A stretch of DNA of 64,000 nt from Modicisalibacter sp049808615 (GTDB lineage Bacteria; Pseudomonadota; Gammaproteobacteria; Pseudomonadales; Halomonadaceae): NCBI RefSeq assembly GCF_049808615.1, contig NZ_JBNCAN010000008.1, positions 96,189 to 160,188 of the forward strand. Direction: 5' to 3'. Below are positions 8,574 through 16,938 of this stretch, piece after piece. Below the pieces are notes generated by a model. It had not been told where the DNA came from. It did no database searches and saw only the letters and a list, made by a program, of their open reading frames with translations. Every line of letters begins with the position of its first letter. Within the stretch, counting starts at the first letter, position 1. The position numbers were made by a program, and so were the translations under genes.

Positions 8574-9410
8574 TCAAACATCGCCGGTGGCCACGGGCCG
8601 CTCCGGATTGCGTATCCAGTGGCTCCAGGAGCCGGCATAGAGACGCGGCAAGGCACGACCCGCGATGGCGTAGGCGAGAATGTTGTGGCAGGCGGTGACT
8701 CCCGAACCACAGTAGCTGATCACCCCATCCTCGCGAGGCAGTTCGGCATCGAGGTCGGCCGCGCTCTTGAAATAGCCTTCTTCCGTGAGATTGGTCGAGC
8801 AGGGTCGACAAAGGGCACCGGGAATATGCCCAGCCACCGGATCGATGGGTTCGACCTCACCGCGAAACCGCTCCCGAGCGCGAGCATCGATCAGGGTATC
8901 AGGGGTGGATAGCAGCATATCGGCGGATGCCAGTTGATCCTCGTCGAAGATCGGCTGCCAGTCGCTGGTTGAAATGTCACCGACACTCTGTGTCATCTCA
9001 CCCCCCTGCCGATGCCAGGCTGCCAGCCCCCCATCGAGCATGCGCACATCCGGATGACCGGCCCAGCAATGCAGCATCCACCAGGCACGAGCCGCCGCCA
9101 TCTGGCCGCTCATGTCATCGTAGACGACAACCGGTGTCGTCGAGGTAATACCCAGGCGTTGCAGGGTGGCGGTAAAATCGGATGCGTTCGGCAAAGGGTG
9201 GCGTCCCATTTCGCCAGGACTGGATGCCAGGTCGCCATCCAGGTCGATATGTTGGCTACCGGGGATATGCCCGGCTGCCCAAAGGCGGCGCCCGGCCCCG
9301 GTATCGTCGAGCCGCGCTCGACAATCCAGTATGCACAGTGCCCGGCCGCAGGCCAAGGCGCCCTGCAGCGTCGCAGTGTCGATCAATGCCTGAGGTAAAG
9401 GGCTACTCAT
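8574..9410 (-). CDS. sseA: sulfurtransferase, 3-mercaptopyruvate/thiosulfate type (two rhodanese domains)
   Basis: 278 aa, the normal length for a tandem-rhodanese sulfurtransferase. The inactive N-terminal domain contains LDCRARL, GHIPGSQHIDLD and DGGLAAW; the active C-terminal domain has the catalytic loop CGSGVTA with Cys at about 234. In this family, CG-S-G-V-T loops mark 3-mercaptopyruvate sulfurtransferases, as in E. coli SseA, but thiosulfate as donor is not excluded. The ATG overlaps the stop of the helicase gene by bases (ATGA), so it is the last gene of a coupled three-gene unit with the helicase and the DUF1285 gene. AAGGAG lies 10 bases upstream. Confidence 0.88.
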   Translation of the reverse strand: MSSPLPQALIDTATLQGALACGRALCILDCRARLDDTGAGRRLWAAGHIPGSQHIDLDGDLASSPGEMGRHPLPNASDFTATLQRLGITSTTPVVVYDDMSGQMAAARAWWMLHCWAGHPDVRMLDGGLAAWHRQGGEMTQSVGDISTSDWQPIFDEDQLASADMLLSTPDTLIDARARERFRGEVEPIDPVAGHIPGALCRPCSTNLTEEGYFKSAADLDAELPREDGVISYCGSGVTACHNILAYAIAGRALPRLYAGSWSHWIRNPERPVATGDV

Positions 9411-11590
9411 ACTAATGGTTCTCCTTGCAGACGCTTGAGAGGTGCACGTCGAGCGATCAGCCGACGCCGACCGGCATTCACGAAGCGCACTTCGATGACA
9501 GGATTGGCTGGGTTACCTTCCACGAGTAGAATTTCGCCGGCACCGAAGACGTCGTGCATCACATGCTGACCGGGCGTATAAACATCGTCGTTCCCTGCTC
9601 GGCGAGTCGCGGGTGTCAGAGGCAAAGAAATTTCAAGCGCCGCGAGGTAGCGCTCGACTAGAGCTGGTGATACGACCTCCAAAGCGGTCGTCCTGCCCTC
9701 ACGCAGCGCCTCGGCAATGTGATTGCCATCCTGCCAGGCACTCTCGGCAAGAAAACGGCTGGGGCGATGTTCGCCCCCGTCATGAAGCATCAAGAGGCGC
9801 TCCCTGGCCCGAGTGATGGCGACATAGAACAATCGGCGCTCTTCTTCGAGCCGCTCGTCGCTCAAGGGGTTGTCCCGGCTGTAGTGAGGAAAATCTTCTT
9901 CGTTCACACCCCACAATGCCACCAGCGGCCACTCGAGCCCCTTGGCGCTGTGTACCGTCGTAATGAAAACACCCTCTGAAGAGTTCTCTTCAGCGCGATG
10001 AGGCAGATTGCTGAAGTTTTCCGGTGCTTGAACGAGCTCTTCTGCCTGTTCGATCAGCACATCGAGCAACCTCACGTCCTCTTCGCCCTTTTCGCGTCGC
10101 GCTGCTGCCCGCTTGAGCACCTTTTCCGCATCCAGGCGTTCGACGATCAATTCAAGCAACCGTGCCGGAGGCAGACGTGCCAGACTGGGTAGCTCACAAA
10201 GCAGCTCCCAGCGGCGTTTGAGGTTGCGCCGCTGCATGGGCTTGAGCCCTGTCAGCAAGAAATCATGACGCTCTGGCCAGCGCCGATGTGCGGCCAGGTA
10301 CTGTGCCAGTGCCTGTAGCCGTTCACGAGCCACGAAGGGGGTGGGTTGCGACAGAAGCAGTAACAGGTGCTCCGGGTCCTGCAGCAACCCTGGCTCCCGG
10401 GCCAAGCGCAGATATCCCGCCAGCGCTTGAACCAGCGGTAACCGAAAGACAAAGCGATCCTCTCTGGAAAGACGAAAGGGAATGCCGGCGCGCAGCAGTT
10501 GAAGCTGTACTGGCACGGACAATGTCCAGCTTCTTACCAGAACGCAGGCTTGATTGAGCGCGCGTCCTTGCTCTTGCCAGCGAGTCAGCTCCTCGATCAG
10601 CCGGCCGCACCCCTGTCCGGTATCGATTGTCGTGCAGGGATTGCCCGGCGCCGGCACACACAGCTGATCAGGACGACGACGATTGGCGTGAATGGCATGG
10701 TTGGCGGTCAGTGCCAGTGCATGACCATGGCGAAAGGTCGTCGATAGCGGGTAATCCGTGGCGCTGCCAAAGCTGTTGGCAAAGCGCTCGAGCATGTAAT
10801 CCGGACGCGCCCCTCGCCATTCGTAGATACATTGATTGGCATCCCCCACCACCATCACCTCGGCTTTACTACTGGCCAGCAAGGAAAGCAGCCGCTGCTG
10901 AGCCTCGTTGATATCCTGGTACTCGTCGACGATGACATGATCGAGAAAGCCTTGGACTCGGGCACGTGCGCCGGCATCGCGCTCGAGACACCGCAGCGGA
11001 CGGTAAAGAAGATCCGCGTAGGTCGCTTTTCCATGCTGTTCGAGCAGCGATTCCAACTGGTCGAAGGCCTCGACGAAGTGGCCGGTGTCCGGACCTAGAT
11101 CGAGACGCTCATAGAACGCGGCCGGCGCGATCATCTCCGCCTTGACCAGCTCGCAGAACTGACTGAGGGTCTCGAGCCGATCGGGCTCCAGGGCTGTCTC
11201 CCGGGAGCCATCGTTACTGCTTTCCAAGGCCCGCATGACCGCCTGACGCAAGAGACGTTCTCGCTGCCAATCCGCTAATAATTCTCGAGGAGCAAGATAG
11301 CCCCAGCGCGTAAGACTCTGAGTCAGACGGTAACCGATGGAATGAAAGGTGCGCACTTCAGGCAGCGCCTGCCCTGAAGGCGCCAGCGCTGCGAGCTTGG
11401 CCGTGAAATCTTCTCGGGCGGCACGATTGAACATCAACACCATGATACGCCGCGCCGGAACGCCCTGCGCCAGCAGGTGAAGCACTCGGGCTACCATGGT
11501 GGTGGTCTTGCCGGCTCCAGCCACGGCAGCCACCCGGGCATGTCCTGCACCATGGGCAACCACCGCCTGCTGTTCAGCGGTCAGCTTCAC
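9407..11590 (-). CDS. UvrD/PcrA/Rep-like superfamily 1 DNA helicase
   Basis: 727-residue 3'-5' DNA helicase. Motifs in order: AVAGAGKTTT (Walker A), TFHSIGYR, VDEYQDINEAQ (motif II), GDANQCIYEWRGA (III), TTFRHG (IV), TVHSAKGLEWPLV (V) and VAITRARERL (VI). The last 45 residues resemble the Tudor-like C-terminal domain of UvrD/PcrA (HDVFGAGEI through IEVRFVNAGRRRLI). GTG start; it overlaps the stop of the DUF1285 gene by four bases (GTGA). It is not the main uvrD by context, so I leave the symbol empty. A role in repair or replication restart is inferred from the family. Confidence 0.9.
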   Translation of the reverse strand: MKLTAEQQAVVAHGAGHARVAAVAGAGKTTTMVARVLHLLAQGVPARRIMVLMFNRAAREDFTAKLAALAPSGQALPEVRTFHSIGYRLTQSLTRWGYLAPRELLADWQRERLLRQAVMRALESSNDGSRETALEPDRLETLSQFCELVKAEMIAPAAFYERLDLGPDTGHFVEAFDQLESLLEQHGKATYADLLYRPLRCLERDAGARARVQGFLDHVIVDEYQDINEAQQRLLSLLASSKAEVMVVGDANQCIYEWRGARPDYMLERFANSFGSATDYPLSTTFRHGHALALTANHAIHANRRRPDQLCVPAPGNPCTTIDTGQGCGRLIEELTRWQEQGRALNQACVLVRSWTLSVPVQLQLLRAGIPFRLSREDRFVFRLPLVQALAGYLRLAREPGLLQDPEHLLLLLSQPTPFVARERLQALAQYLAAHRRWPERHDFLLTGLKPMQRRNLKRRWELLCELPSLARLPPARLLELIVERLDAEKVLKRAAARREKGEEDVRLLDVLIEQAEELVQAPENFSNLPHRAEENSSEGVFITTVHSAKGLEWPLVALWGVNEEDFPHYSRDNPLSDERLEEERRLFYVAITRARERLLMLHDGGEHRPSRFLAESAWQDGNHIAEALREGRTTALEVVSPALVERYLAALEISLPLTPATRRAGNDDVYTPGQHVMHDVFGAGEILLVEGNPANPVIEVRFVNAGRRRLIARRAPLKRLQGEPLV

Positions 11591-12186
11591 AACGATTCCG
11601 TGTCAACGGAGCCTAGGGATTGCCAGACACCTTGGCTGACAATCCCCAGCTCGGTACGGCCCAGCTCGGCCTGATCCTGTCCGGGGCGATGCTCGGCAAG
11701 TTCAATCAGACGATAATAGACATTACGATTCAATCGGGCGCTGAGGCCGAAACGCACGCCCACCTCCGGCACTGGCTCACCTTCCGGGGTCTCGCTGATG
11801 GTCAATCGATGCTCGCTGCCCAAGACTAGCCGATCACCGACATTGGTGGTCAGGCGCCAGAGCCTCGCATCTCCCTCTTCATTCCACTCTTGATTTGCCT
11901 CTCCCTCGCATTCGGCATCGACGATCAGGAAGGGGCGATCCTCGACACGGATGCGCATCTTCTCCACCGGGGTGACCAGATAGTATTCTCCATCCGCCTC
12001 CTGGCACAGCACCGTCGACAATAACCTCACGAGGCGCGGTCGAGTGATTACCGCTCCCTCATGGACCCAAGTGCCATCGGCGCGTATTACCAAATCCATG
12101 CTGCCGCATCGCTCAGGATTCCATTGGTCAACCGGGGGTATCTTGCCGTCGGATTCGATCTGCGAGAGTAGCGGTTCCAGTGCCAT
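11587..12186 (-). CDS. DUF1285 domain protein
   Basis: 199-residue soluble acidic protein recognised as DUF1285 from its opening (PLLSQIESDGKIPPVDQWNP), the D-G-x-W-x-H-E-G-x-x-I-x-R-x-x-L-V-R-L-x-x-T-V-L stretch, and the EYYLVTPVEK segment. No enzymatic motif is apparent and the biochemical role is unknown to me. ATG with AAGGA about seven bases upstream. It overlaps the helicase by four bases, so its translation is coupled to that of the helicase and then the sulfurtransferase. Confidence 0.85.
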   Translation of the reverse strand: MALEPLLSQIESDGKIPPVDQWNPERCGSMDLVIRADGTWVHEGAVITRPRLVRLLSTVLCQEADGEYYLVTPVEKMRIRVEDRPFLIVDAECEGEANQEWNEEGDARLWRLTTNVGDRLVLGSEHRLTISETPEGEPVPEVGVRFGLSARLNRNVYYRLIELAEHRPGQDQAELGRTELGIVSQGVWQSLGSVDTESL

Positions 12187-12222
12187 GATGATTCCTTCCT
12201 GGCAGACGGTTACGAATGGGCT

Positions 12223-13050
12223 TTACACCAGATTAGCGTCTACTAGCACTTGCCGCATCTCCTGGGATGCTTGGGGCGCGGCGGCACGGAACAGGCGATA
12301 GAAATTGACCGTGGTCTGCATCGCCACTTCGTCGAGGCTGATGCCGCGCTCCCGGGCGATACAGTCGGCCACCTCCACTACCCATTGTGGCTCATTGGGT
12401 TTACCGCGGTGCGGCACCGGCGCCAGGTAGGGGCTATCGGTCTCGATCAACAAACGATCCAGCGGAATCATTCGGGCCAGCTCGCGAATCGCCTGCGCAT
12501 TGCGAAACGTCACGATTCCCGACAGCGATATGAAAAAGCCATGGGCCACGGCCTGACGTGCCATATCGAGATCCTCGGTGAAGCAATGCAATACCCCACC
12601 AATGGCCGGGTCGGCATGCTCGCGGATCAGTTCGAGAGTCTCTTCCTTGGCGTCTCGCGTATGCACGATCACTGGCAGCTCGAGCTCGGTGGCGGCTTGC
12701 AGATGCCGTTTGAAACGCTCGAACTGTACCTCGCGGCTAACAGCATCGTAGTGATAATCGAGCCCCGTTTCGCCGATGGCCACTACATCGAAGCGCTCGG
12801 CGCAGGCCTTGATCGTGTCGACATCCGGCTCGGAATCGACGCTGTGCAGAGGATGCACGCCGGCGGAAATGACGACATCGTCGTGGCGTCGCGCGATGTT
12901 GGCCAGCTCTTCAACGTCCTCGAGAGTAACGGCGATAGCCAGAAACTGACTCACGTCCCTAGCTCGAGCAAGGTCCAGGGCCGCATCGAGATCTCCCGAA
13001 TACGCCGCGAGATCAAGGCGATCGAGATGACAATGGGAATCGACGAACAT
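12223..13050 (-). CDS. tatD: TatD-family metal-dependent hydrolase (YcfH-like DNase)
   Basis: 275-residue TIM-barrel metallohydrolase. Metal-binding signatures are FVDSHCHLDRL at the start, GETGLDYHY, IVHTRDA, HCFTE and the terminal ETDSPYLAPVPHRGKPNEP. Members show Mg2+-dependent 3'-5' exonuclease activity on DNA. Position after pilZ and holB is that of ycfH in the conserved tmk-holB-ycfH cluster, so it may be the YcfH paralog rather than tatD itself. I chose ATG at 13048-13050 over a TTG two codons upstream. The ribosome binding site is weak (GAGTG). Confidence 0.93.
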   Translation of the reverse strand: MFVDSHCHLDRLDLAAYSGDLDAALDLARARDVSQFLAIAVTLEDVEELANIARRHDDVVISAGVHPLHSVDSEPDVDTIKACAERFDVVAIGETGLDYHYDAVSREVQFERFKRHLQAATELELPVIVHTRDAKEETLELIREHADPAIGGVLHCFTEDLDMARQAVAHGFFISLSGIVTFRNAQAIRELARMIPLDRLLIETDSPYLAPVPHRGKPNEPQWVVEVADCIARERGISLDEVAMQTTVNFYRLFRAAAPQASQEMRQVLVDANLV

Positions 13051-13095
13051 TGACAAACACTCAGTCGGTGAAATGAAAGCGCTATACTCAGTGAC

Positions 13096-13431
13096 TTATA
13101 GGGTGTAGGTGGGAGAGTCACTGTTCAGCTTCCCGGCCAACAGGCTCTCGATGCGATCCCGCACCGCCTGATCGTCGTTGCCGAAATGAATACCCACACC
13201 CGGTATGCGGCGTCCCCCCACGCCAGGCGGAGACATCCACACCACATGGCCCGTTACGGGAAGCCGCTCGCTCTCTCCAGGCAGGGTCAGCAGCAGAAAG
13301 ATCTCTTGACCAAGCGTATAACGCTCCTTGGTGGGAACGAAGAGTCCGCCTCGCTCAAGCATCGGCATATACGCCGAAAGTAACGTCTGCGTATCCTTGA
13401 TAGTCAAGGACAGCGCCTTTTTTCCAGCCAT
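13096..13431 (-). CDS. pilZ: PilZ domain protein (type IV pilus assembly type)
   Basis: 111 aa, matching the small single-domain PilZ encoded next to holB in pseudomonads. It has the GHVVWMSPPGVGGRRIPGVGIHF core. The N-terminal RxxxR c-di-GMP-binding motif of typical PilZ domains is absent, as in the founding pilus-assembly PilZ, which works by protein contacts rather than by nucleotide binding. Lies between holB and tatD on the same strand. Whether the organism makes type IV pili cannot be told from this window. Confidence 0.88.
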   Translation of the reverse strand: MAGKKALSLTIKDTQTLLSAYMPMLERGGLFVPTKERYTLGQEIFLLLTLPGESERLPVTGHVVWMSPPGVGGRRIPGVGIHFGNDDQAVRDRIESLLAGKLNSDSPTYTL

Positions 13432-13455
13432 CTTCAGCCTCTTAGCGACAGTGTT

Positions 13456-14439
13456 TCAGGAGCGCAGGAGCGCCGACCATCGGACCAGCCAGGCTTCGAG
13501 CACCAACTGGGGGTTGGGATTGCCTCCCGCTACCAGCAAACGGCGCTGCTCTTGCGCGTAGTCGAGCAAGCGAAACCAGTCTCGAACCCGTGCATTCTTG
13601 ACGGCTTGCCGATAAAGCGGCAGAAGATCGAGATTGCGTACGCGCTCGATGTCTCCCGACAAGCCAAGACGAATCAGGTCCTCGAGCCAGGTGATACCGT
13701 ACCACAGGATGCGATCGACGGCCTGACGCTCCAGACGCGCCGCCTCGGCGACCGGCTCGCCACCACGGATCAGCGCATCGAACAGCTCCTGCAACTCCTG
13801 GCGCAACCCGCGGGACTCGGTACTGGCCAGCTCTTTAGCAAGTAACGGCAATCCGCCCGAAACCCTTAGCCAGAATTCAGCGTCATCGCCCTCTCCCAAC
13901 GCTTCTTGCAACCAAGGCAGACATGCCGACTCCTCTGGCACCCCCAGCGCCCAGTGCTGACACCGGGAACGGATGGTCGCCAGCATACGCGAGGGTACAT
14001 CCGCCAGCAGAATGAACAGCGTGCTCTCGCCGGGCTCTTCAAGACTCTTGAGCAGCGCATTGGCAGCGGCAACGTTCATGGCCTCCGCCGGCTGCAGAAC
14101 GATGACACGATAGCCGCCCTGCTGCGCGGTCTGGGCGACGAAGTGATTGACCTCACGAATCGGATCGATGCGTATCTGACGGCTCTTCTCCGCAGGAGAG
14201 ACTCGCAGCAGATTTGGATGGTACCCCGCCTTCAGCATGTGGCAACCATGACATTCACCACAGGCCGTATCGCTTGAGGTTCGACACAGCGTACGTGCCA
14301 GCAAGGCTTCAGCCAGTTCCTGCTTGCCTACCCCGTGAGGACCGGAAAGCAGCAGAGCGTGCGGTAGACGCCCCGTGTCCTGCAGAGCCGTCAGGCGTTT
14401 CCATAGCCGTTGCTGCCAAGGCAGGGGCTGCATCAGCAT
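13456..14439 (-). CDS. holB: DNA polymerase III delta' subunit
   Basis: Clamp-loader subunit of the replicative polymerase, AAA+ fold. Visible are SGPHGVGKQELA (a P-loop-like segment), the zinc-binding cysteines in CGECHGC with a preceding Cys, LLKSLEEP and SRCQHW (SRC-like arginine motif). About 327 aa, normal length. The start is uncertain: ATG at 14437-14439 has GGTGGG four bases upstream and overlaps the tmk stop by seven bases; ATG at 14431-14433 (TGATG overlap) and an upstream GTG are alternatives. In the tmk-holB-pilZ-tatD run. Confidence 0.93.
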   Translation of the reverse strand: MLMQPLPWQQRLWKRLTALQDTGRLPHALLLSGPHGVGKQELAEALLARTLCRTSSDTACGECHGCHMLKAGYHPNLLRVSPAEKSRQIRIDPIREVNHFVAQTAQQGGYRVIVLQPAEAMNVAAANALLKSLEEPGESTLFILLADVPSRMLATIRSRCQHWALGVPEESACLPWLQEALGEGDDAEFWLRVSGGLPLLAKELASTESRGLRQELQELFDALIRGGEPVAEAARLERQAVDRILWYGITWLEDLIRLGLSGDIERVRNLDLLPLYRQAVKNARVRDWFRLLDYAQEQRRLLVAGGNPNPQLVLEAWLVRWSALLRS

Positions 14440-15089
14440 GACGCCCACCAGGACTGCAGGGCATTCTTGATATATTGCTGAACGTCTTGCAGCGGCTGGG
14501 CCGCATCGATGATCACAAAACGTTCTGGATCGGCCTCTGCGCGCTTGAGATAGGCCTCGCGAACGGCGGTAAAGAAGTCCGCCCGCTCCTGTTCGAAGCG
14601 ATCGCGTTCATTGCCCCGCGTGTTGACGCGTTGCTGCGCGGCGCTGACCGGCATGTCCAGCAGCAACGTCAAATCCGGTTGAAGGCCGCGCTGAACCAGC
14701 GTTTCGAGCGTGGCGATACGAGCACTATCAATACCGCGCCCGCCCCCTTGATAGGCAAAGGTGGCGTCGGTGAAACGATCACACACGACCCAGGCACCGC
14801 GTGCCAGGGCCGGCCGAATGAGTTGCTCGAGATGCTGGGCCCGGGCGGCGAAGATCAGCAACAGTTCAGCATCGACACCCAGAGGTTCCTGCTCGACCGG
14901 ATCCAGCAGAAGCCGTCGAATGGCTTCGCTACGCGCCGTGCCACCCGGTTCACGGGTACGTACAACCTCGAGCCCCCGCTTTTCCAGAACCTCGCAGACT
15001 AGACCAAGGTTGGTGCTCTTTCCGACGCCCTCTCCTCCCTCGAGGGTGATGAAGCGTCCATGGCTTGGCGCATGTCTGTCATCCTGCAT
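14433..15089 (-). CDS. tmk: thymidylate kinase
   Basis: Phosphorylates dTMP to dTDP with ATP. 218 aa. Motifs: GRFITLEGGEGVGKST (P-loop), RTREPGGT, and CDRFTDATFAYQGGGRG (the DR(Y/F) base-binding segment), followed by LDMPV. Lies 13 bases after mltG stop-to-start order on the same strand and overlaps holB. The ATG has no obvious Shine-Dalgarno sequence, suggesting coupling to upstream mltG. Confidence 0.97.
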   Translation of the reverse strand: MQDDRHAPSHGRFITLEGGEGVGKSTNLGLVCEVLEKRGLEVVRTREPGGTARSEAIRRLLLDPVEQEPLGVDAELLLIFAARAQHLEQLIRPALARGAWVVCDRFTDATFAYQGGGRGIDSARIATLETLVQRGLQPDLTLLLDMPVSAAQQRVNTRGNERDRFEQERADFFTAVREAYLKRAEADPERFVIIDAAQPLQDVQQYIKNALQSWWASC

Positions 15090-15101
15090 GGCGTGTCGAA
15101 C

Positions 15102-16103
15102 TCATCGGTTGAGGATATAGCGACGTACCGCCGCATTGTGCTCTTTCAGGCTACGCGAAAAGTGATGGGTGCCATCGCCCTTCGCGACGAAGTAGAGGGT
15201 ATCACCTTCAGCGGGATCGACCGCAGCTTCCAGGGCAGCACGACCAGGCATGGCAATCGGCGTCGGAGGTAAACCCGCAATCACATAGGTGTTGTAGGGC
15301 GTGGAACGTCGTAGATCCGCCCGCGTGATATTGCCATCGTAATCCTCTCCCAAACCGTAGATCACGGTGGGATCAGTCTGCAGGCGCATGCCCTTTTGCA
15401 GACGACGCTTGAATACCCCACCTATCTCGCGACGCTCACCGTCGGCGCCGGTCTCGCGTTCGATCAATGAGGCCATGATCAACGCCTCGTAGGGCGAGTC
15501 CAACGGCAGATCCTCGCGACGCGCCTTCCAAGCCGCATCCAACTCCGACACCATGCGCTCGTAGGCCTGGCGCAATATGTCGAGATCGCTACTGCCCTTG
15601 TGATACCGATAGGTATCCGGAAAGAAACGCCCTTCCGGATGCTGATCCGGGTGCCCCAGCTCAGCCATGACCTCGGCGTCGCTCATCTGTTCGGTGCGCT
15701 GGGTCAGTTTGGGCGCGGAGGCTAATAGCTCACGCATCTGATCGAACGTCCATCCTTCGGGGATCGTCAGCGGATAGGTCACGACCTTATCGCTGCCCAG
15801 CAGAGCGATGGCTTCCTGGGCGCTCATACCAGGCTCGAGCATGAATTCACCGGCCCGCAGCTGAGGCACGCTATCCGGTGACAGCTTGGCCAGCAAGCGC
15901 AGCGACCAATCCTCGGCAAGAATATCGTGTTCCGCGAGATCGCTGACCACGCGGTTAAAGCTCGCGCCTCGCGGTACTTCATAGAGGGTGGATTCATCAA
16001 TGGTAATGGGTGCGGCCAAGCGCGATTGCCAATAGGTGAAGCCTGCGAAGGCCAACGCTGCCCCTACCACGACGATGACCAGCAACACCTTAAGCACGCG
16101 CAT
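15102..16103 (-). CDS. mltG: endolytic murein transglycosylase MltG
   Basis: Inner-membrane lytic transglycosylase that cuts nascent peptidoglycan strands and limits their length. 333 aa: one N-terminal membrane segment at about residues 4-24, a LysM-like part, then the YceG catalytic domain with EGRFFPDTYRY, the catalytic Glu in MASLIERETG, and the LQTDPTVIYGLG and TPYNTYVIAGLPPTPI segments. ATG with GAAGG seven bases upstream. Between pabC and tmk, exactly as yceG in E. coli. Confidence 0.97.
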   Translation of the reverse strand: MRVLKVLLVIVVVGAALAFAGFTYWQSRLAAPITIDESTLYEVPRGASFNRVVSDLAEHDILAEDWSLRLLAKLSPDSVPQLRAGEFMLEPGMSAQEAIALLGSDKVVTYPLTIPEGWTFDQMRELLASAPKLTQRTEQMSDAEVMAELGHPDQHPEGRFFPDTYRYHKGSSDLDILRQAYERMVSELDAAWKARREDLPLDSPYEALIMASLIERETGADGERREIGGVFKRRLQKGMRLQTDPTVIYGLGEDYDGNITRADLRRSTPYNTYVIAGLPPTPIAMPGRAALEAAVDPAEGDTLYFVAKGDGTHHFSRSLKEHNAAVRRYILNR

Positions 16104-16118
16104 GATAAAACCTTCTTC

Positions 16119-16931
16119 TTAAGCTGTACGCGGATAACCCAACAGCCCGTGGGCCGCCGATTGCAAAGTGCGATGGGCGTCACTCAACGTCCATTGCATG
16201 ATGATGGTGCCGGTCGAGTCTTCAAGCTGTGTTACCGGCCACAGACCCTGGACCGAGTTGCCGAGCCATAGTGCATCGACGGCATACAAGGTCTCGACGG
16301 GAGAAGACACTTCTTCGATCGATTGGCTCGCGAGCAGCGCCGCACGCAACGTGCCGGCCACTCCGCAGCGATCAAGACACGGTGTCTCGAGGCGTCCGTC
16401 GCGCAACCAGAACAGGTTCATGCAGGTGCCTTCCACCAGAGCGCCGTCACTATCACACAGCAGCCCCTCGACAATGCCTTCGTCACACCATTCCTGACGG
16501 GCGAGCACGTTTTCCAGGCGATTGAGATGTTTGAGTCCGGCCAGGTGTGGCTGTAGCCCGAGTCGCAGCTCGCATAACCGCACCCGAACCCCCTCTTGCC
16601 AACGCTCACCTTGCGGGGCAAAGGATGACAGCTGCCAATACAGCCGCGGCTCGGGTGACGCGGGAGGGCAATACCCTCGCCCACCGCTACCGCGAGTGAG
16701 AATGATCTTCAGTAGCCATAGTCCCGGCTCGGCCCTGGCCGGTAGCGCATCGAGAGTCTCACGGGTGGGCATGGGGATGCCCAGACGTTCACAGCCCCGA
16801 GCCAGGCGCTCGAGATGCTCAGGCCACAATAGTGGTTCGCCGTCCCGGATCAGGACGGTCTCGAACAGACCGTCCCCATAGGCGAAACCGCGATCATCGA
16901 TTGGGACTGTTTCATCACCCATGTTCATCAT
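16119..16931 (-). CDS. pabC: aminodeoxychorismate lyase
   Basis: PLP-dependent fold-type IV enzyme that releases pyruvate from 4-amino-4-deoxychorismate to form 4-aminobenzoate for folate. About 270 aa. Family marks: DDRGFAYGDGLFET, LLKIILTRG, and HLAGLKHLNRLENVLARQEW (PabC signature with the conserved Lys-His-Leu), then EGTCMNLF. Starts seven bases after fabF. Three closely spaced ATG codons (16929, 16926, 16920) are possible and none has a clear ribosome binding site. Confidence 0.92.
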   Translation of the reverse strand: MMNMGDETVPIDDRGFAYGDGLFETVLIRDGEPLLWPEHLERLARGCERLGIPMPTRETLDALPARAEPGLWLLKIILTRGSGGRGYCPPASPEPRLYWQLSSFAPQGERWQEGVRVRLCELRLGLQPHLAGLKHLNRLENVLARQEWCDEGIVEGLLCDSDGALVEGTCMNLFWLRDGRLETPCLDRCGVAGTLRAALLASQSIEEVSSPVETLYAVDALWLGNSVQGLWPVTQLEDSTGTIIMQWTLSDAHRTLQSAAHGLLGYPRTA

Positions 16932-16938
16932 TCATGAA

